Positions 5,561 through 6,559 of a DNA stretch of 6,559 nt are shown here, piece by piece; positions within the stretch are counted from its first letter, which is position 1, and every line of letters begins with the position of its first letter. The DNA is from an uncultured Oscillibacter sp. (lineage in GTDB: Bacteria > Bacillota > Clostridia > Oscillospirales > Oscillospiraceae), in assembly GCA_946530565.1 (NCBI GenBank), contig CAMNAE010000096.1, positions 1-6,559 on the forward strand. Reading direction: 5' to 3'. The position numbers were made by a program, and so were the translations under genes. A model generated the notes under the pieces. It was not told where the DNA came from, made no database searches, and worked only from the letters and a program-made list of their open reading frames with translations.

Positions 5561-6559
5561 ATGGTGCCACAGCATGAACCCCTGTTACGCTTAAACAACA
5601 TCTGCAAGCAGTTCGGAGACAACCTCGTGAACGACCACATCTGCATGGAGGTCTACCCCGGCGAGGTGCACGCGCTGCTCGGCGAGAACGGCGCCGGCAA
5701 GAGCACGCTCATGAACATCGTCTACGGCATGTACCAGCCGGACGCGGGGCAGATCCTCGTGCGGGGAGAGCCCGTGCGCATCCGCTCGCCGCGCGACTCG
5801 CTGGACGCGGGCATCGGCATGGTGCACCAGAACTTCATGCTGGTGGATACGTTCTCGTCGTCCGAAAACGTGTTTCTGCTGGGCAGGCAGCCGCTGCTCG
5901 GGCATCTGAACAGCCGCAAGGTCGCGCAGGAGCTCGAAAAGCTCGCCGCGCAGTATAAGATCGAGGTCGATCTGCACTCCCCGGTCAAAAAGCTCTCGAT
6001 CGGCATGCAGCAGCGCATCGAGATCCTGAAGCTCCTGTACACGGGTGCCGACATCCTGATCTTCGACGAGCCGACGGCGGTCCTGCCGCCGCACGAGTGC
6101 CAGGCCCTCTTCGACATCATCGAACGGCTCAAGGATGCCGGCAAGGCCGTTATCTTTATCAGCCACAAGCTCGACGAGGTCATGCAGATCTCCGACCGCG
6201 TCACGATCCTCTCCCGCGGCAGGGTCACGGTCTCGCAGGAGGCGAAAACGCTCAACAAGGCAGACATCGTGCGCCTCATGATCGGCGAGGAGTTCAATTT
6301 CGACCGCTGCGCGGTCAAGACCGACCACTCCGGCGCGGATACCGCCGTGGAGCTCGTGGACGTCTCGGCGAACGACGACCGCGGCGCCGAAACGGTCCGT
6401 CACGTGAGCCTGAAGGTCCGCAAGGGCGAGATCGTGAGCATCGCGAGCCTCGAGGGCAACGGCCAGGATGAGCTCGCCGAGCTCATCACCGGCATGCGCC
6501 GCTTAACCGGCGGCAGGGTCCTCATCAACGGACAGGAGATGCCCGCCTCGGCGCAGCGC
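5561..6559 (+). CDS. Second BMP-type nucleoside/purine ABC importer ATPase (3' end missing)
   Basis: The first 333 codons of another double-domain ATPase of the YufO/NupO-like family are visible; about 170 of the usual 500 residues lie beyond the window. Walker A GENGAGKST is at residues 41-49, Q-loop Q90, signature LSIGMQQR at 145-152, Walker B ending D169 with catalytic E170, and H-loop H202. The second domain starts near residue 262, with the degenerate P-loop ASLEGNGQ at 295-302. It differs from the left-hand ATPase in sequence (signature residue M instead of E, VLPPHE instead of VLTPQE), so it is a paralogue of a different importer rather than a recent copy. The ATG at 5561 has a strong GGAGG (5549-5553) 7 bases upstream. 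Permeases and possibly a binding protein are expected to the right. Expression appears to depend on the MerR-type promoter and on passing the leader terminator. The specific substrate is not shown. Confidence 0.92.
   Translation, partial: MVPQHEPLLRLNNICKQFGDNLVNDHICMEVYPGEVHALLGENGAGKSTLMNIVYGMYQPDAGQILVRGEPVRIRSPRDSLDAGIGMVHQNFMLVDTFSSSENVFLLGRQPLLGHLNSRKVAQELEKLAAQYKIEVDLHSPVKKLSIGMQQRIEILKLLYTGADILIFDEPTAVLPPHECQALFDIIERLKDAGKAVIFISHKLDEVMQISDRVTILSRGRVTVSQEAKTLNKADIVRLMIGEEFNFDRCAVKTDHSGADTAVELVDVSANDDRGAETVRHVSLKVRKGEIVSIASLEGNGQDELAELITGMRRLTGGRVLINGQEMPASAQR

Noticed and set aside
5591..6403. Minus-strand open frame of 270 codons
   Set aside because: It is antisense to the right-hand ATPase, whose Walker A, signature and Walker B motifs are unambiguous on the plus strand.

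Overview
The window reads as part of a purine/nucleoside uptake and salvage locus from a GC-rich Firmicute, most likely a gut-type Clostridia (Oscillospiraceae-like). This is an inference. It rests on a Firmicutes-style lipoprotein with a Gly/Ser then Ala/Pro/Ser/Thr linker, AGGAGG-type ribosome binding sites, AT-rich spacers carrying sigma-A-like promoters between GC-rich genes, and gene content. No rRNA, tRNA, CRISPR array, insertion sequence or broken gene was seen.

Left and centre, all on the minus strand and read from right to left: a MerR-family regulator (5289-4459), adenine deaminase (4361-2598), a BMP-family substrate-binding lipoprotein (2422-1292), and the first 401 codons of a double-domain BMP-type ABC ATPase (1204 to beyond position 1). 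The deaminase and the lipoprotein each have their own candidate promoter. A strong GC hairpin lies between lipoprotein and ATPase. Permease genes are expected beyond the left edge.

Right, on the plus strand: a second, non-identical BMP-type ABC ATPase (5561 to beyond 6559) is transcribed divergently from merR. Its promoter has the 19-base spacer typical of MerR-activated promoters and overlaps the merR promoter. Its roughly 190-base leader holds a 15-bp intrinsic terminator that competes with an upstream alternative hairpin, so this transporter looks controlled twice: at initiation by MerR and at elongation by attenuation.

Working model (inference): two related importers bring in nucleosides or nucleobases, Ade deaminates adenine to hypoxanthine plus ammonia, and MerR plus the attenuator adjust the right-hand importer. 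The most unusual parts are the control region at 5311-5500, the inverted repeat over the ade promoter, and the altered signature motifs of the deaminase.
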